Assembly (NCBI RefSeq): GCF_003797185.1
Contig: NZ_RKMH01000002.1
Span: forward strand, 1-64,000
Direction of reading: 5' to 3'
DNA: 64,000 nt
Origin: Gordonia oryzae
Lineage (GTDB): Bacteria > Actinomycetota > Actinomycetes > Mycobacteriales > Mycobacteriaceae
In this document: positions 52,976 to 62,594 of the stretch, in pieces
Layout: every line of letters begins with the position of its first letter
Position numbering within the stretch: the first letter of the stretch is position 1
Notes under the pieces: generated by a model
What the model was told of the DNA's origin: nothing
The model's input: the letters and a program-made list of their open reading frames with translations, nothing else
The model's database searches: none
Made by a program: the position numbers and the translations under genes

Positions 52976-54130
52976 GTGGGGGGTGGTCCGGTACCTGATA
53001 CGCGCACCGCGAAGGTCATTCAGCTCTACGCGAGTTCGGCGCCCTCGTCCGAACGACAGTCCGGTCTGGACGCAGGCAGGGGTCGTCATCCCAGCCAGCA
53101 ACCGGGGCCGGTTCGTTCGACCGAGCCGCCCCGTTATGAGCCGATGGGTCATCCCAACACCGACGGGTTCGGTCGGGAGCCCGCGTCAGTGACGCCCATC
53201 AGTGACGAGATCGCCGTCGAGGACAGTCTTGGCGTCGAGCATGGGCGCGTGCGGTCCTCGCCGCTGTTCAGTCTCGGTGGCATCCGCAACGCCGTCGCCG
53301 ACTCACTCACCGCCACAGCGGGTTTCATCCGTGAGCGGATGACCGGGGATTACGAGGTCGACGATTTCGGTTTCGATCCGCACTTCACCGAGTCGGTGTG
53401 GTTTCCCGCGATCCGGCAGGTCTACGAGAAGTGGTTCCGGGTCGAGGTCACCGGGGTGGAGAACCTGCCCGTCGACGGTGGGGCTTTGCTCGTGGCCAAC
53501 CACGCCGGGTCGATCCCGATCGACGCGATCATGACCTCGCTGGCCGTCCGCGACAATCATCCGACCGGCCGTTATCTGCGAATCCTGGCCGCCGACATGG
53601 CATTCGATTCGCCAGGTGTCAGTGAGGTGGCACGCCGGATCGGTGCCACCCTGGCTTGTACCGCCGACGCCGACCGACTGCTGCGCCAGGGCGAGCTCAC
53701 CGCGGTGTGGCCGGAGGGATACAAGGGCATCGGCAAGCTCTACAAGGATCGCTACAAATTGCAGCGATTCGGCCGTGGCGGCTTCGTCACCACCGCGCTG
53801 CGTAACGCCGCCCCGATCGTCCCGGTGTCCATCGTCGGCTCCGAGGAGATCTACCCGATGATCAGCGACCTCAAGCCGCTCGCACGGGTGCTCGGGTTGC
53901 CCTACGTGCCGATCACACCGACCTTTCCGTGGCTCGGCCCGCTGGGCTTGATCCCGTTGCCGTCCAAGTGGCACATCCATTTCGGTCGGCCCATCGAGAC
54001 CGACAGCTACGACGCCGCCTCCGCCGACGACCCGATGGTGGTCTTCGACCTTACCGACCACGTCCGCGAGGAGATCCAGCAGACGCTGTTCCGTATGCTC
54101 TCGCGGCGCGGCAGCGTCTATTTCGGCTGA
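52976..54130 (+). CDS. Membrane-associated acyltransferase (LPLAT family, Rv0502-like)
   Basis: 384 residues from the GTG at 52976 (GGGGGTGAGAG upstream). After a disordered first ~120 residues comes an LPLAT core: LLVANHAGSIPIDAIM (H-x6-D as in the MGAT-like branch), LAADMAFDSPGVSEVARRIG, VWPEGYKGIGK and VPVSIVGSEEIYP. It likely transfers acyl chains to a glycerolipid or related acceptor on the inner face of the membrane. Matches Rv0502. An earlier GTG at 52943 is possible. Confidence 0.88.
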   Translation: MGGGPVPDTRTAKVIQLYASSAPSSERQSGLDAGRGRHPSQQPGPVRSTEPPRYEPMGHPNTDGFGREPASVTPISDEIAVEDSLGVEHGRVRSSPLFSLGGIRNAVADSLTATAGFIRERMTGDYEVDDFGFDPHFTESVWFPAIRQVYEKWFRVEVTGVENLPVDGGALLVANHAGSIPIDAIMTSLAVRDNHPTGRYLRILAADMAFDSPGVSEVARRIGATLACTADADRLLRQGELTAVWPEGYKGIGKLYKDRYKLQRFGRGGFVTTALRNAAPIVPVSIVGSEEIYPMISDLKPLARVLGLPYVPITPTFPWLGPLGLIPLPSKWHIHFGRPIETDSYDAASADDPMVVFDLTDHVREEIQQTLFRMLSRRGSVYFG

Positions 54131-54187
54131 CGCCGCCCCTCGCAAAGCGCACCTTCGGGTATGTGTGGGCCGGTATAGATTGGGCGC

Positions 54188-54862
54188 ATGTTCTCCGATG
54201 CGGAACTGCCTCCACTCAGCTACATCGTCGTCGCCTTCGGATCGCCTCCGGTTCCGGCCTCCGGATTCACCTCCCTCGCCGACGCCGGACGCATCGGAAT
54301 CCTCAACGTGGAGTTCGTCCGGCGCGCCGCCGACGGTGCGGTCGCGGCGGTCGATGCCATTGCGGCCGGAATGCCCGACTTCGCCAGTGCCCCAACCGGA
54401 CTCATCGCGATGCCGACGACGTCGCGACCGCGGCCCAGATCCTGCGACCCGCAGGGTGTGGCCGTACTCGTGGTCTACCAGGACTTGTCCATCGTGGAGC
54501 AGGTGCGTCGATGGGCGGCCGACGGCGGGAGCGTCGTCGCCGAGGGCCTGATCGTCGCCGGCGAACTCCTGCATGCACTCGACCACACCGAAGTGCTCGA
54601 ACCTCTGAAGGGAAATGACATGAGTCTGCTCAGGACCGCCGACCGGGCGGCCGTGGCCAGTTCGGTGCGCCCTCGCGTGCAGCGCCGCCAGCAGCAGCGT
54701 TGGGCCGCCCAGGAGGCCGCAGCTCCGGCCGCGCCCGGACCGACACCCGCGGGACCGGCCGGCGACGCGCGATCGGAACTCATGGTGTCGCTGACCGCAC
54801 TGCGCAACGCCGGGGTCGCCGCCGCCGAGTTCGCCGCGAGTTCCGGAAGGAACGTTGCCTGA
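54188..54862 (+). CDS. DUF6325-like protein with SHOCT-like C-terminus
   Basis: 224 residues. Front (about 1-150): LSYIVVAFGSPPVP, GRIGILNVEFVRRAADGAV, SIVEQVRRWAADGGSVVAEG, which fits the DUF6325 pattern. A basic linker (RPRVQRRQQQRWAAQEAAA) leads to a short C-terminal helix pair (LTALRNAGVAAAEFAAS) like SHOCT. Role unknown. TAGATT (54176-54181) is 6 nt before the ATG. The stop overlaps the next ATG (TGATG). Confidence 0.75.
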   Translation: MFSDAELPPLSYIVVAFGSPPVPASGFTSLADAGRIGILNVEFVRRAADGAVAAVDAIAAGMPDFASAPTGLIAMPTTSRPRPRSCDPQGVAVLVVYQDLSIVEQVRRWAADGGSVVAEGLIVAGELLHALDHTEVLEPLKGNDMSLLRTADRAAVASSVRPRVQRRQQQRWAAQEAAAPAAPGPTPAGPAGDARSELMVSLTALRNAGVAAAEFAASSGRNVA

Positions 54863-56025
54863 TGCGCGCCGTCGTCTGTCACCAGGGGCAATTGAGTGTG
54901 CAGAATGTCAGTGCACCCGAACCGGGAGTGGGGCAGGTGCTGCTACGGGTCCGCCGTGCCGGGATCTGCGGGTCAGACCTCCACGCTCGCCTACACGGCG
55001 ACGAGACCGCCGACGTCGCCGCCGCCGTCGGTTACGACGCGTTCATGCGGTCCGACCAGTCGGTGATCATGGGCCACGAGTTCGTCGGCGAGGTCGTCTC
55101 CTACGGACCCCGATGCCGCAAGAAGTGGGAGCCGGGTACCGCAGTGGTCTCGTTGCCGATGGTGCGCCACGGCTCCGATCCGCATCTGACGGGCCTGTCC
55201 GAACACGCCCCCGGTGCCTACGCCGACTTCGTCATCGTGTCCGAGGACATGACGATGGAGGTCCCACACACTGTCTCCCTCGACGAGGCGGCCCTGACCG
55301 AACCGATGGCTGTCGCCTATCACGCGGTCCGGCGTGGTGAGGTCGGCCGCCGTGACGTTGCCGTCGTGATCGGTTGCGGTCCCATCGGTTTGGCTGTGAT
55401 TCTGATACTCAAGGCCACCGGGGTGCGCACCGTCATCGCCAGCGACCTGTCGGCGGGCCGGCGTGATCTCGCGCGAAAGGTCGGTGCCGACCTCGTCGTC
55501 GACCCGACCGTGGACTCGCCGTGGGACGCCGTCGTCGACAAGGGTCGGTACATGTCGCGGGCGTCGGATCTGTTCGGTGCTGCTTTCGACGGGATGCGTA
55601 CACTGCGCCGCATCCCGGTGGTGCCTTGGGCCACGGTCTTTCACCTCGCCGACAAGCTCGGGGCCACTCCGAAGGGGCCGATCGTCTTCGAATGTGTCGG
55701 TGTGCCCGGCATGATCGAGCAGGTGATGACCGGCGCGCCGCTGCGCTCGCGGATCGTGGTCGTCGGGGTTTGTATGGAATCAGACGCCATCCGCCCGGCA
55801 ATGGGCATCAACAAGGAACTCGAGCTGCGGTTCGTCTTCGGTTACGACCCGGCCGAATTCCATGACACGTTGCAGATGATTGCCGGCGGCGATGTCGACG
55901 TCACCCCGCTTGTCACCGCGACCATCGGATTGGACGGTGTCGCAGCAGCGTTCGATGCCCTCGGCTCGGCCGAGCATCATGCGAAGGTGCTCATCGACCC
56001 GGCCAGCGAGGTCGTCGCACTCTGA
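54862..56025 (+). CDS. Zinc-dependent alcohol dehydrogenase
   Basis: 387 residues, starting inside the upstream stop (TGATG). Catalytic zinc ligands C36 (GICGSDLH) and H71/E72 (GHEFVGE), and Rossmann VIGCGPIGLAV. The structural-zinc four-Cys lobe of classical ADHs is absent, as in related MDR families. An ~50-residue insert between the Rossmann halves (VVDKGRYMSRASDLFGAAFD to HLADKLGATPKG) is atypical for ADH. Substrate unknown. Confidence 0.9.
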   Translation: MRAVVCHQGQLSVQNVSAPEPGVGQVLLRVRRAGICGSDLHARLHGDETADVAAAVGYDAFMRSDQSVIMGHEFVGEVVSYGPRCRKKWEPGTAVVSLPMVRHGSDPHLTGLSEHAPGAYADFVIVSEDMTMEVPHTVSLDEAALTEPMAVAYHAVRRGEVGRRDVAVVIGCGPIGLAVILILKATGVRTVIASDLSAGRRDLARKVGADLVVDPTVDSPWDAVVDKGRYMSRASDLFGAAFDGMRTLRRIPVVPWATVFHLADKLGATPKGPIVFECVGVPGMIEQVMTGAPLRSRIVVVGVCMESDAIRPAMGINKELELRFVFGYDPAEFHDTLQMIAGGDVDVTPLVTATIGLDGVAAAFDALGSAEHHAKVLIDPASEVVAL

Positions 56026-56076
56026 TCGCGGAGTCGGCGGGCTGATGGTCGGTCGGTGGGTGCGGGCCGGGTGATA

Positions 56077-57228
56077 TCAGCGCCGCCGCCACAGCCGGGT
56101 GACCGCCGCCGCCCCGCCGCCCGCCGCCCCGAGGGCCAACGCCGTTCCGGCGCCGTACTTCGCGGCCTTGCGGGCGGTCCGGAAGTCATACATCTCCCAG
56201 CCGCGGACCTTGGCGACGTCACGCAGATCGGCGTCGGGATTGATTGCGACCGCGGTGCCGACCAGCGAGAGCATCGGGACATCGTTGTGTGAGTCGGAGT
56301 AGGCGGTGCACCGCTTGAGGTTCAGTCCCTCGCGAATGGCCAACGCGCGCACCGCATGTGCCTTGCCGGGTCCGTGCAGGATATCGCCGACGAGTCGTCC
56401 GGTGAACACCCCGTTGTGGCTCTCGGCGACGGTACCGAGCGCGCCGGTCAGTCCGAGTCGGGCGGCGATGGTCTGGGCGAGTTCGACAGGGGTGGCCGTC
56501 ACCAGCCACACTTGTTGGCCGGCGTCGAGGTGTCGCTGCGCCAAAGCCTTTGTGCCGGGCCAGATCTTGTCGGCGATGTACTCGTCGTAGATTTCCTCGC
56601 CGAGTTCGACGAGTTCGGAGGTGGGGCGCCCGGCGATGAAGCTCAACGCTTTCTCGCGTCCCTGGGCGACATCGTTGGCGTTCTCCTTGCCGGTGATCCG
56701 GAACTTCGCCTGGGTCCAGGCGAAATCGACGATGTCGCTGTAGGAGAAGTACTTTCGGGCTGCCAGGCCGCGCGCGAAATGCACGATAGAGGCGCCCTGT
56801 ACCAGGGTGTTGTCGACGTCGAAGAAGGCGGCCGCGGTGAGATCGCGGGGCGCCTCCGGGCTGCCGTCGGCCGGTGGGCGTGCGCGCAACGAGTCGACGG
56901 CGGCCTTCGCGCTGGCCTCACCGGCGAGTGACTGCCGCAACTCCTGTGCGGTCTGGCGAAAGCGCCCGCCGGCCGCGCTGGCGCGTTCGGTGAGCCACGC
57001 GGTGACCCGATGGCTCTCGTCGTCGGCGTCGTGGTCGTCGGGGTCGTCGCCGTGATCGTCGTCCTCGAAGTGCACGCCCCCATCGACGAGGTCGGCCTGG
57101 GCTTCCCAATCGTCGCCGGAGGGTTCTGCACGGTTCCCTTCGGTATCCGGTACCTCGGCTGGGTCCGTGTCGGCGGCCGGGTTCGTCTCACCGGTCGAAT
57201 TCGTGTCACCGTCAGAGGTCACACCCAC
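56077..57228 (-). CDS. HAD-IB phosphatase (SerB1-like, Rv0505c type)
   Basis: 383 residues: an acidic disordered first ~75 residues, then HAD-IB with [13 protein letters not shown] (nucleophile Asp), LVTATP motif II and [11 protein letters not shown] motif III. A C-terminal hydrophobic stretch ([20 protein letters not shown]) may anchor it. Family members act on small phosphomonoesters; M. tuberculosis Rv0505c is annotated serB1, but phosphoserine specificity is not evident. Convergent with the alcohol dehydrogenase. Confidence 0.9.
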   Translation of the reverse strand: MGVTSDGDTNSTGETNPAADTDPAEVPDTEGNRAEPSGDDWEAQADLVDGGVHFEDDDHGDDPDDHDADDESHRVTAWLTERASAAGGRFRQTAQELRQSLAGEASAKAAVDSLRARPPADGSPEAPRDLTAAAFFDVDNTLVQGASIVHFARGLAARKYFSYSDIVDFAWTQAKFRITGKENANDVAQGREKALSFIAGRPTSELVELGEEIYDEYIADKIWPGTKALAQRHLDAGQQVWLVTATPVELAQTIAARLGLTGALGTVAESHNGVFTGRLVGDILHGPGKAHAVRALAIREGLNLKRCTAYSDSHNDVPMLSLVGTAVAINPDADLRDVAKVRGWEMYDFRTARKAAKYGAGTALALGAAGGGAAAVTRLWRRR

Positions 57229-57394
57229 AGTTCACACCTCCGCGACGGCCCGTACGGGCGGTTGGGGCTCGACGGGTACAGCCTAGCGGGGGTGCGGAGT
57301 GACCAGACGGCAGACTGGTCCTCATCGATCCCATCGGGTCGATGAGGTGAGGCCGTCGCCCCCTGCGCGGGGCCGGTATCGAGAGGAGCCCATC

Positions 57395-57646
57395 ATGATC
57401 GTCACCCTGCTCAGCCGCGACGGGTGTGCGGCGTGTGCGCGTGCCGCCGACGATCTGGCGCGGATCTGTGCCGAGGAGGGCGCCGATCTAGAGGTCGTCG
57501 ATGTCGATGCCGCCGCGGCGGACGGGGATGTCGAGCCGCGTGCGGAGTTCGGCGATCGGCTGCCGGTGATCCTGCTCGACGGAGAGGAACACGGCTACTG
57601 GGAGGTCGACGAGGCCCGGCTGCGCGCCGATCTCGCCCGACGCTGA
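57395..57646 (+). CDS. Glutaredoxin-like thiol protein
   Basis: 83 residues with CAAC at C11-C14 (LLSRDGCAACARA) and the cis-Pro in RLPVILLDGEE, a glutaredoxin/DUF836-type small thioredoxin fold. GAGAGGAG precedes the ATG at 57395. In Mycobacteriales it may use mycothiol or the thioredoxin system. Matches Rv0508 beside the hem genes; it might protect haem-pathway enzymes (inference). Confidence 0.88.
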   Translation: MIVTLLSRDGCAACARAADDLARICAEEGADLEVVDVDAAAADGDVEPRAEFGDRLPVILLDGEEHGYWEVDEARLRADLARR

Positions 57647-57773
57647 TCGCGGCCTGGGCGCGACGATCGGCGGGGTCGTACCCGGCCGCGACGTGACCCG
57701 GGTATACGCTGATCGGCATCGACGCGGGCGACGACGGCCGTCCGCCCGGGTGTGTGGGAGTGGGTGTGCGGCA

Positions 57774-58472
57774 GTGAGCATCAGTTCGGAGTCCGGCGAC
57801 ATTCCCGACCCCACCGTCGCCCGTCTCGCGAGTTATCTCTATGTCCTGCGGTCCTTCTCCCGGCGCGGCGTTCTCGTCGCCTCCAGTGGCCAGCTGGCCA
57901 CCGCCGCGGGAGTGAATCCAGCGATCCTGCGCAAGGACCTGTCGTACGTCGGCGCCAACGGAGTGCGTGGCGTGGGATATGACGTCGGCAAGCTCACCGC
58001 CGGCATCTCCATCGCGCTGCACACCGACACCATCGCCACCGTGGTCCTCGCCGGCGCCGGCCGTCTCGGGCGCGCGCTGCTCGCCCACACCGGTGTCGGA
58101 CGAGGCTTCGTCGTCGCCGCACTGTTCGACGACGACCCCGACACCATCGGACGGCGCCTGACTCCCGACACGCCGGCGGTGGCCGCGCTCGACGACATCG
58201 AGACCGTGTGCGCCGATCCATCGCTCGGACCGGTCGACATCGGCGTGGTCGCCACCGGCGATGAGCACGCACAGCGCGCCGCCGACGCGTTCTCCGCGGT
58301 CGGCGTGCGGCAGCTTCTCAATGTGACGCCGGTAGGGCTCGTCGTCGACTCCGATGTCGTCGTCCGGCAGGTTGATCTAGCCTTGGAATTACAGGTATTG
58401 GCCTTCACGGCATCGCGCGGCCCACTCGGTGCCCGCAATGCCGATCAGTTGCGCGCAGTGGCGGACCGGTAG
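57774..58472 (+). CDS. rex: Redox-sensing transcriptional repressor Rex
   Basis: 232 residues from the GTG at 57774. An N-terminal winged helix ([35 protein letters not shown]) and an NAD(H)-binding Rossmann domain ([27 protein letters not shown]). It senses NADH/NAD+ and represses respiratory and redox genes; in streptomycetes rex stands upstream of hemA as here. Its end is 22 bases from hemA, so it is likely co-transcribed with the haem genes. No clear Rex operator is seen upstream. Confidence 0.93.
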   Translation: MSISSESGDIPDPTVARLASYLYVLRSFSRRGVLVASSGQLATAAGVNPAILRKDLSYVGANGVRGVGYDVGKLTAGISIALHTDTIATVVLAGAGRLGRALLAHTGVGRGFVVAALFDDDPDTIGRRLTPDTPAVAALDDIETVCADPSLGPVDIGVVATGDEHAQRAADAFSAVGVRQLLNVTPVGLVVDSDVVVRQVDLALELQVLAFTASRGPLGARNADQLRAVADR

Positions 58473-58494
58473 GGGATATGAAGACGGTGACGGC

Positions 58495-59877
58495 GTGAGT
58501 GTCTTGTTGTTCGGTGTTTCGCATCGGAGCGCACCCGTTGAGGTGCTCGAGCGGATCGCGGTCTCCGACGACGACCGGCCTAAACTCGTCGACGAACTAC
58601 TCGATTCCCTGGCCATCTCCGAGGCGATGCTCGTCTCCACCTGCAACCGCGTCGAGATCTACGCCGTCGTCGATGCTTTCCACCCCGCGCTCGAGGCCGT
58701 CGGCAAGGTCATCGGCGACCACTCGGGAATGAGCGTCAACGACCTCACCCGCCACGCCTACGTCCGCTATTCCGAAGCCGCCGTCGAGCACCTGTTCACC
58801 GTCGCGGCCGGCCTCGACTCGCTCGTCGTCGGCGAGCAACAGATCCTCGGTCAGATCCGTAACGCCTACCTCGACGCCGACGCCAACCGCAGCACCGGCC
58901 GCGTGCTGCACGAGCTGGCCCAGCAGGCGCTGCGGGTGGGCAAGCGCGTGCACACCGAAACCGGTATCGACCGGGCCGGCGCGTCGGTCGTGTCGGTGGC
59001 CCTGCACCGTGCCCAGTCGTTGCTCAACAGCCCCATGACCTCGGCGGTCGTCGTCGGCGCGGGGGCGATGGGCGGACTCGCGACCGCGCAACTCGCCCGT
59101 GAGGGCGTCACCCACCTGACCGTGGTGAATCGCACAGTGGCCAATGCCGAACACCTGGCCGCCAATATCACCGCCAACCACGGCATCGACGTGGACGGCG
59201 TCGGGTTCGACGACCTGCCCGCGGTGATGGCCGAGGCCGATGTCGTTGTCGCCTGCACCGGTTCGGTCGGTTCGGTGATCGGGGTCGGTGACGTGCATTC
59301 GGCGCTCGCCGCGCGCGGAGCCGACGCCGACAATCCGATGGTCATCTGCGATCTGGGACTTCCGCGCAATGTTGATCCGGCCGCCGCGCGTCTGCCCGGT
59401 GTGCACGTGGTCGACATCGCCGGACTCCGCGGGCACGCCGAGGCCGAGGCCGCCGAGGCCGACACCCTCGCCGCCCGGTCGATCGTTGCCGGCGAGCTCG
59501 CCGACTACCTCACCGCACAGCGTCAGGCCGAGGTCACCCCGACCGTCGCGGCGTTGCGGCAGCGGGCCGCCGACGTGGTGGAGGCCGAGATCCTGCGTCT
59601 GGAGACCAAACTCCCCGGGCTCGACGATCCGCAGCGCGACGAGGTCGCCAAGGCGGTGCGTCGGGTCGTCGACAAGCTGCTACACGCGCCGACGGTACGG
59701 GTCAAACAACTCGCCTCGACGCCCGGTGGTGATCATTACGCGGAGGCGCTGCGTGAGCTGTTCGAGCTCAAGCCGGGCTCGGCCGAGGCCGTCAGTGCTC
59801 CCGAGACCGGGCTGGGCCAGGCCGGGAGCGAACGTCCCACCGGTCTTGATTCCACCCCCGATCAGGGAGAACGTTGA
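58495..59877 (+). CDS. hemA: Glutamyl-tRNA reductase
   Basis: First step of C5 haem synthesis: reduces glutamyl-tRNA(Glu) to glutamate-1-semialdehyde. 460 residues. [16 protein letters not shown], the catalytic C50 in [22 protein letters not shown] and the Rossmann [17 protein letters not shown] dimerisation domain ends the protein with a Pro/Gly-rich tail. The start is the GTG at 58495, although an ATG at 58479 in another frame is nearer rex. Its stop overlaps the hemC TTG. Confidence 0.97.
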   Translation: MSVLLFGVSHRSAPVEVLERIAVSDDDRPKLVDELLDSLAISEAMLVSTCNRVEIYAVVDAFHPALEAVGKVIGDHSGMSVNDLTRHAYVRYSEAAVEHLFTVAAGLDSLVVGEQQILGQIRNAYLDADANRSTGRVLHELAQQALRVGKRVHTETGIDRAGASVVSVALHRAQSLLNSPMTSAVVVGAGAMGGLATAQLAREGVTHLTVVNRTVANAEHLAANITANHGIDVDGVGFDDLPAVMAEADVVVACTGSVGSVIGVGDVHSALAARGADADNPMVICDLGLPRNVDPAAARLPGVHVVDIAGLRGHAEAEAAEADTLAARSIVAGELADYLTAQRQAEVTPTVAALRQRAADVVEAEILRLETKLPGLDDPQRDEVAKAVRRVVDKLLHAPTVRVKQLASTPGGDHYAEALRELFELKPGSAEAVSAPETGLGQAGSERPTGLDSTPDQGER

Positions 59878-60821
59878 GCGATACGCAGAACCGGGCCGTC
59901 ATTCGTGTCGGCACCCGGGGGTCATTGCTGGCCCGCACCCAGACCCAGACGATCATCGATGCACTCATCGCAGCAGGCCATCCGGCCGAATCGGTGATCA
60001 TCACGACGGCGGGCGACGCATCGGCGGCCCCGGTCGCCGAGATCGGCGTCGGCGTGTTCACCACCGCACTGCGCAACGCCCTGCATGACGGGCGGGTCGA
60101 CGTCGCCGTGCACTCCTACAAGGATCTGCCCACCGCTCCTGATCCGGGGCTGATCATCGCGGCCGTCCCGCCCCGTGAGGATCCGCGAGATGCCCTGGTC
60201 AGCAAGCGTGGTCAGGTGCTCGGGGAGCTACCGCCGGGATCCACAATCGGTACCTCGGCCCCGAGGCGGGCGGCGCAGCTTAGAGCATTGGGTCTCGGTT
60301 TGGAAATCCGCCCCCTACGAGGCAACCTTGATTCTCGGTTGGGCAAAGTCGCCAGCGGCGAACTCGATGCGGTCGTCGTCGCGCGTGCCGGACTCGTGCG
60401 AATCGGAAGGGCCGATGAGGTCACCGAGGCGTTCGACCCGGTGGTCCTGTTGCCGGCACCGGCGCAGGGGGCGCTGGCCGTCGAGTGTCGCTCCGACGAT
60501 GCCCAACTGGTGAGAACTCTTGCCGAGTTGGACGACGAGTCCACCCGTGCGTCGGTCGACGCCGAACGCGCGGTGCTCGCGGCGCTGGAAGCCGGGTGCA
60601 CCGCTCCGGTCGGGGCGATTGCCGAGGTGGTTGAGTCGCTCGATGACGATGGGCGCATCTTCGTCGAACTGTCGCTACGGGCGGCGGTGGCGGCCGAGGA
60701 CGGATCCGAGGTGATTCGCGCTTCGGTGGTGGGTCCGGTGGATCGTGCCGTCCAACTGGGCAGGGATCTCGCGGCCGAACTGCTGGAACTGGGAGCGGAC
60801 GAGCTCGTCGACTCTTCCTAG
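59874..60821 (+). CDS. hemC: Hydroxymethylbilane synthase
   Basis: Polymerises four porphobilinogens to hydroxymethylbilane. 315 residues starting with TTG in the TTGA overlap with hem[51 protein letters not shown] and the dipyrromethane cofactor C242 in [11 protein letters not shown]. Translational coupling with hemA is evident from the four-base overlap. Confidence 0.97.
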   Translation: MSDTQNRAVIRVGTRGSLLARTQTQTIIDALIAAGHPAESVIITTAGDASAAPVAEIGVGVFTTALRNALHDGRVDVAVHSYKDLPTAPDPGLIIAAVPPREDPRDALVSKRGQVLGELPPGSTIGTSAPRRAAQLRALGLGLEIRPLRGNLDSRLGKVASGELDAVVVARAGLVRIGRADEVTEAFDPVVLLPAPAQGALAVECRSDDAQLVRTLAELDDESTRASVDAERAVLAALEAGCTAPVGAIAEVVESLDDDGRIFVELSLRAAVAAEDGSEVIRASVVGPVDRAVQLGRDLAAELLELGADELVDSS

Positions 60822-60875
60822 TTCCGGTGAGGAACACACAGCTCTCAGCGGATGAGGGCAGGAGAGTGCGAACGC

Positions 60876-62585
60876 ATGAGCCGTACGACCAAGAAGGCCA
60901 ATCCGGGGCGGATCTTTTTCGTGGGATCGGGCCCCGGGGACCCAGACCTGCTGACCGTCCGGGCGCGGAGCGTCATCGCCTCCGCGACCACTGCCTACGT
61001 CGACCCTGATGTACCGGCCACGGTGGTCGCCATGATTGGTGCTGCGCACCACGAGGAGTCCGCTGACGACCGGCGCAAGTCGGCGAAGCAGACCGCACAG
61101 AAAGCGGGCGCAGAGAAGTCGGGGTCCGGCGGTGCAACCGAGGGCAAGCCGGCCGGCTTTGAGTCGGGCGCCGACCAGCGCGGCGAGGCCGTACACGCCG
61201 ATACCGATGCCGACCAGGTGGTTCGCCCGGCGCTCGGTGATCCCGGTGAGGTTGCCAAGACCCTCGTCGCGGCCGCCAAGGCCGGTGACGACGTGGTGCG
61301 CGTAGTCTCCGGGGACCCGCTGACCACCGACTCGGTACTCACCGAGGTTCATGCCGTGGCGCGTACGTCGGTCACCTTCGAGGTGCTGCCGGGCCTGCCC
61401 GCCGCGTCGGTGGTGCCCAGCTACGCCGGCATGCCACTCGGCTCCAGCCACACCGTCGCCGACGTCCGTGCCGAGGGCGTCGACTGGGCGGCGTTGGCAG
61501 CATCGCCTGGTCCGCTGGTTTTGCACGCCACGTCCGGGCACCTGGCCGAAACCGCCAGCGCGCTCACTGAGCATGGGCTGGCCCCGCAGACGCCGGTCGC
61601 CATCACCATCAACGGCACCACCTGCGCGCAGCGGACCATCGAGGCGACGCTGGCCACGCTCAATGAGCAGGGCAATGCGCTGACCGGTCCGTTGATCCTC
61701 ACTGTGGGCAAGGTCGTCAGCCAGCGCGGCAAGCTCTCTTGGTGGGAGTCGCGCGCGCTCTACGGCTGGACGGTTCTGGTGCCGCGCACCAAGGATCAGG
61801 CCGCCGACATGAGTGAGCGACTCGTCGGTCATGGCGCGATCCCCAAGGAGGTACCGACCATCGCGGTCGAGCCGCCGCGCAGCCCGGCCCAGATGGAAAG
61901 GGCCGTCAAGGGTTTGGTGGACGGACGCTATCAGTGGGTGGTGTTCACCTCTACCAACGCGGTGCGCGCGGTGTGGGAGAAGTTTGCCGAGTTCGGACTG
62001 GACGCGCGAGCATTCTCCGGGGTCAAGATCGCCTGCGTCGGAGAAGCCACGGCCGAGCGGGTGCGGGCCTTCGGGATCAATCCCGAGCTCGTGCCGTCGG
62101 GTGAGCAGTCCTCACTCGGTCTGCTCGAGGACTTCCCGCCGTACGACGACGTATTCGATCCGGTGGACCGAATCCTGTTGCCGCGGGCAGATATCGCCAC
62201 CGAGACCCTCTCGGAGGGGCTGCGTGAGAGGGGCTGGGAGATCGACGACGTCACCGCCTATCGCACCGTGCGTGCGGCACCGCCGCCCGCCGAGACCCGC
62301 GAGATGATCAAGACCGGCGGCTTTGACGCAGTCTGCTTCACCTCGAGCTCGACGGTCCGCAATCTCGTCGGGATCGCCGGAAAGCCGCACGCGCGCACCA
62401 TCGTTGCGTGTATCGGTCCCAAGACCGCGGAAACGGCAACGGAATTCGGGCTGCGCGTCGATGTGCAGCCGGAGAACGCGTCCATCCCGGAACTTGTGGA
62501 TGCACTCGCCGAACACGCGGCCCGACTGCGGGCCGAGGGGGCGTTGCCGCCGCCGCGCAAGAAGTCGCGGCGGTCGCGGTCCTAG
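60876..62585 (+). CDS. hemD: Fused uroporphyrinogen-III C-methyltransferase-like / uroporphyrinogen-III synthase
   Basis: 569 residues: an N-terminal SUMT-type domain (FFVGSGPGDPDLLTVRA to about 270) interrupted by a ~60-residue low-complexity insert (about 55-115), and a C-terminal HemD domain (about 295-545, PRTKDQAADMSERLVGHGAI, FTSTNAVRAVWEKF, CVGEATAERV). Matches Rv0511. The HemD half cyclises hydroxymethylbilane with inversion of ring D. The SUMT half keeps the GSGPGDP motif, but the insert makes its activity uncertain. Start ATG at 60876 follows GGAGAG; an ATG eight codons earlier is possible. Confidence 0.93.
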   Translation: MSRTTKKANPGRIFFVGSGPGDPDLLTVRARSVIASATTAYVDPDVPATVVAMIGAAHHEESADDRRKSAKQTAQKAGAEKSGSGGATEGKPAGFESGADQRGEAVHADTDADQVVRPALGDPGEVAKTLVAAAKAGDDVVRVVSGDPLTTDSVLTEVHAVARTSVTFEVLPGLPAASVVPSYAGMPLGSSHTVADVRAEGVDWAALAASPGPLVLHATSGHLAETASALTEHGLAPQTPVAITINGTTCAQRTIEATLATLNEQGNALTGPLILTVGKVVSQRGKLSWWESRALYGWTVLVPRTKDQAADMSERLVGHGAIPKEVPTIAVEPPRSPAQMERAVKGLVDGRYQWVVFTSTNAVRAVWEKFAEFGLDARAFSGVKIACVGEATAERVRAFGINPELVPSGEQSSLGLLEDFPPYDDVFDPVDRILLPRADIATETLSEGLRERGWEIDDVTAYRTVRAAPPPAETREMIKTGGFDAVCFTSSSTVRNLVGIAGKPHARTIVACIGPKTAETATEFGLRVDVQPENASIPELVDALAEHAARLRAEGALPPPRKKSRRSRS

Positions 62586-62594
62586 GGGGTGGCG

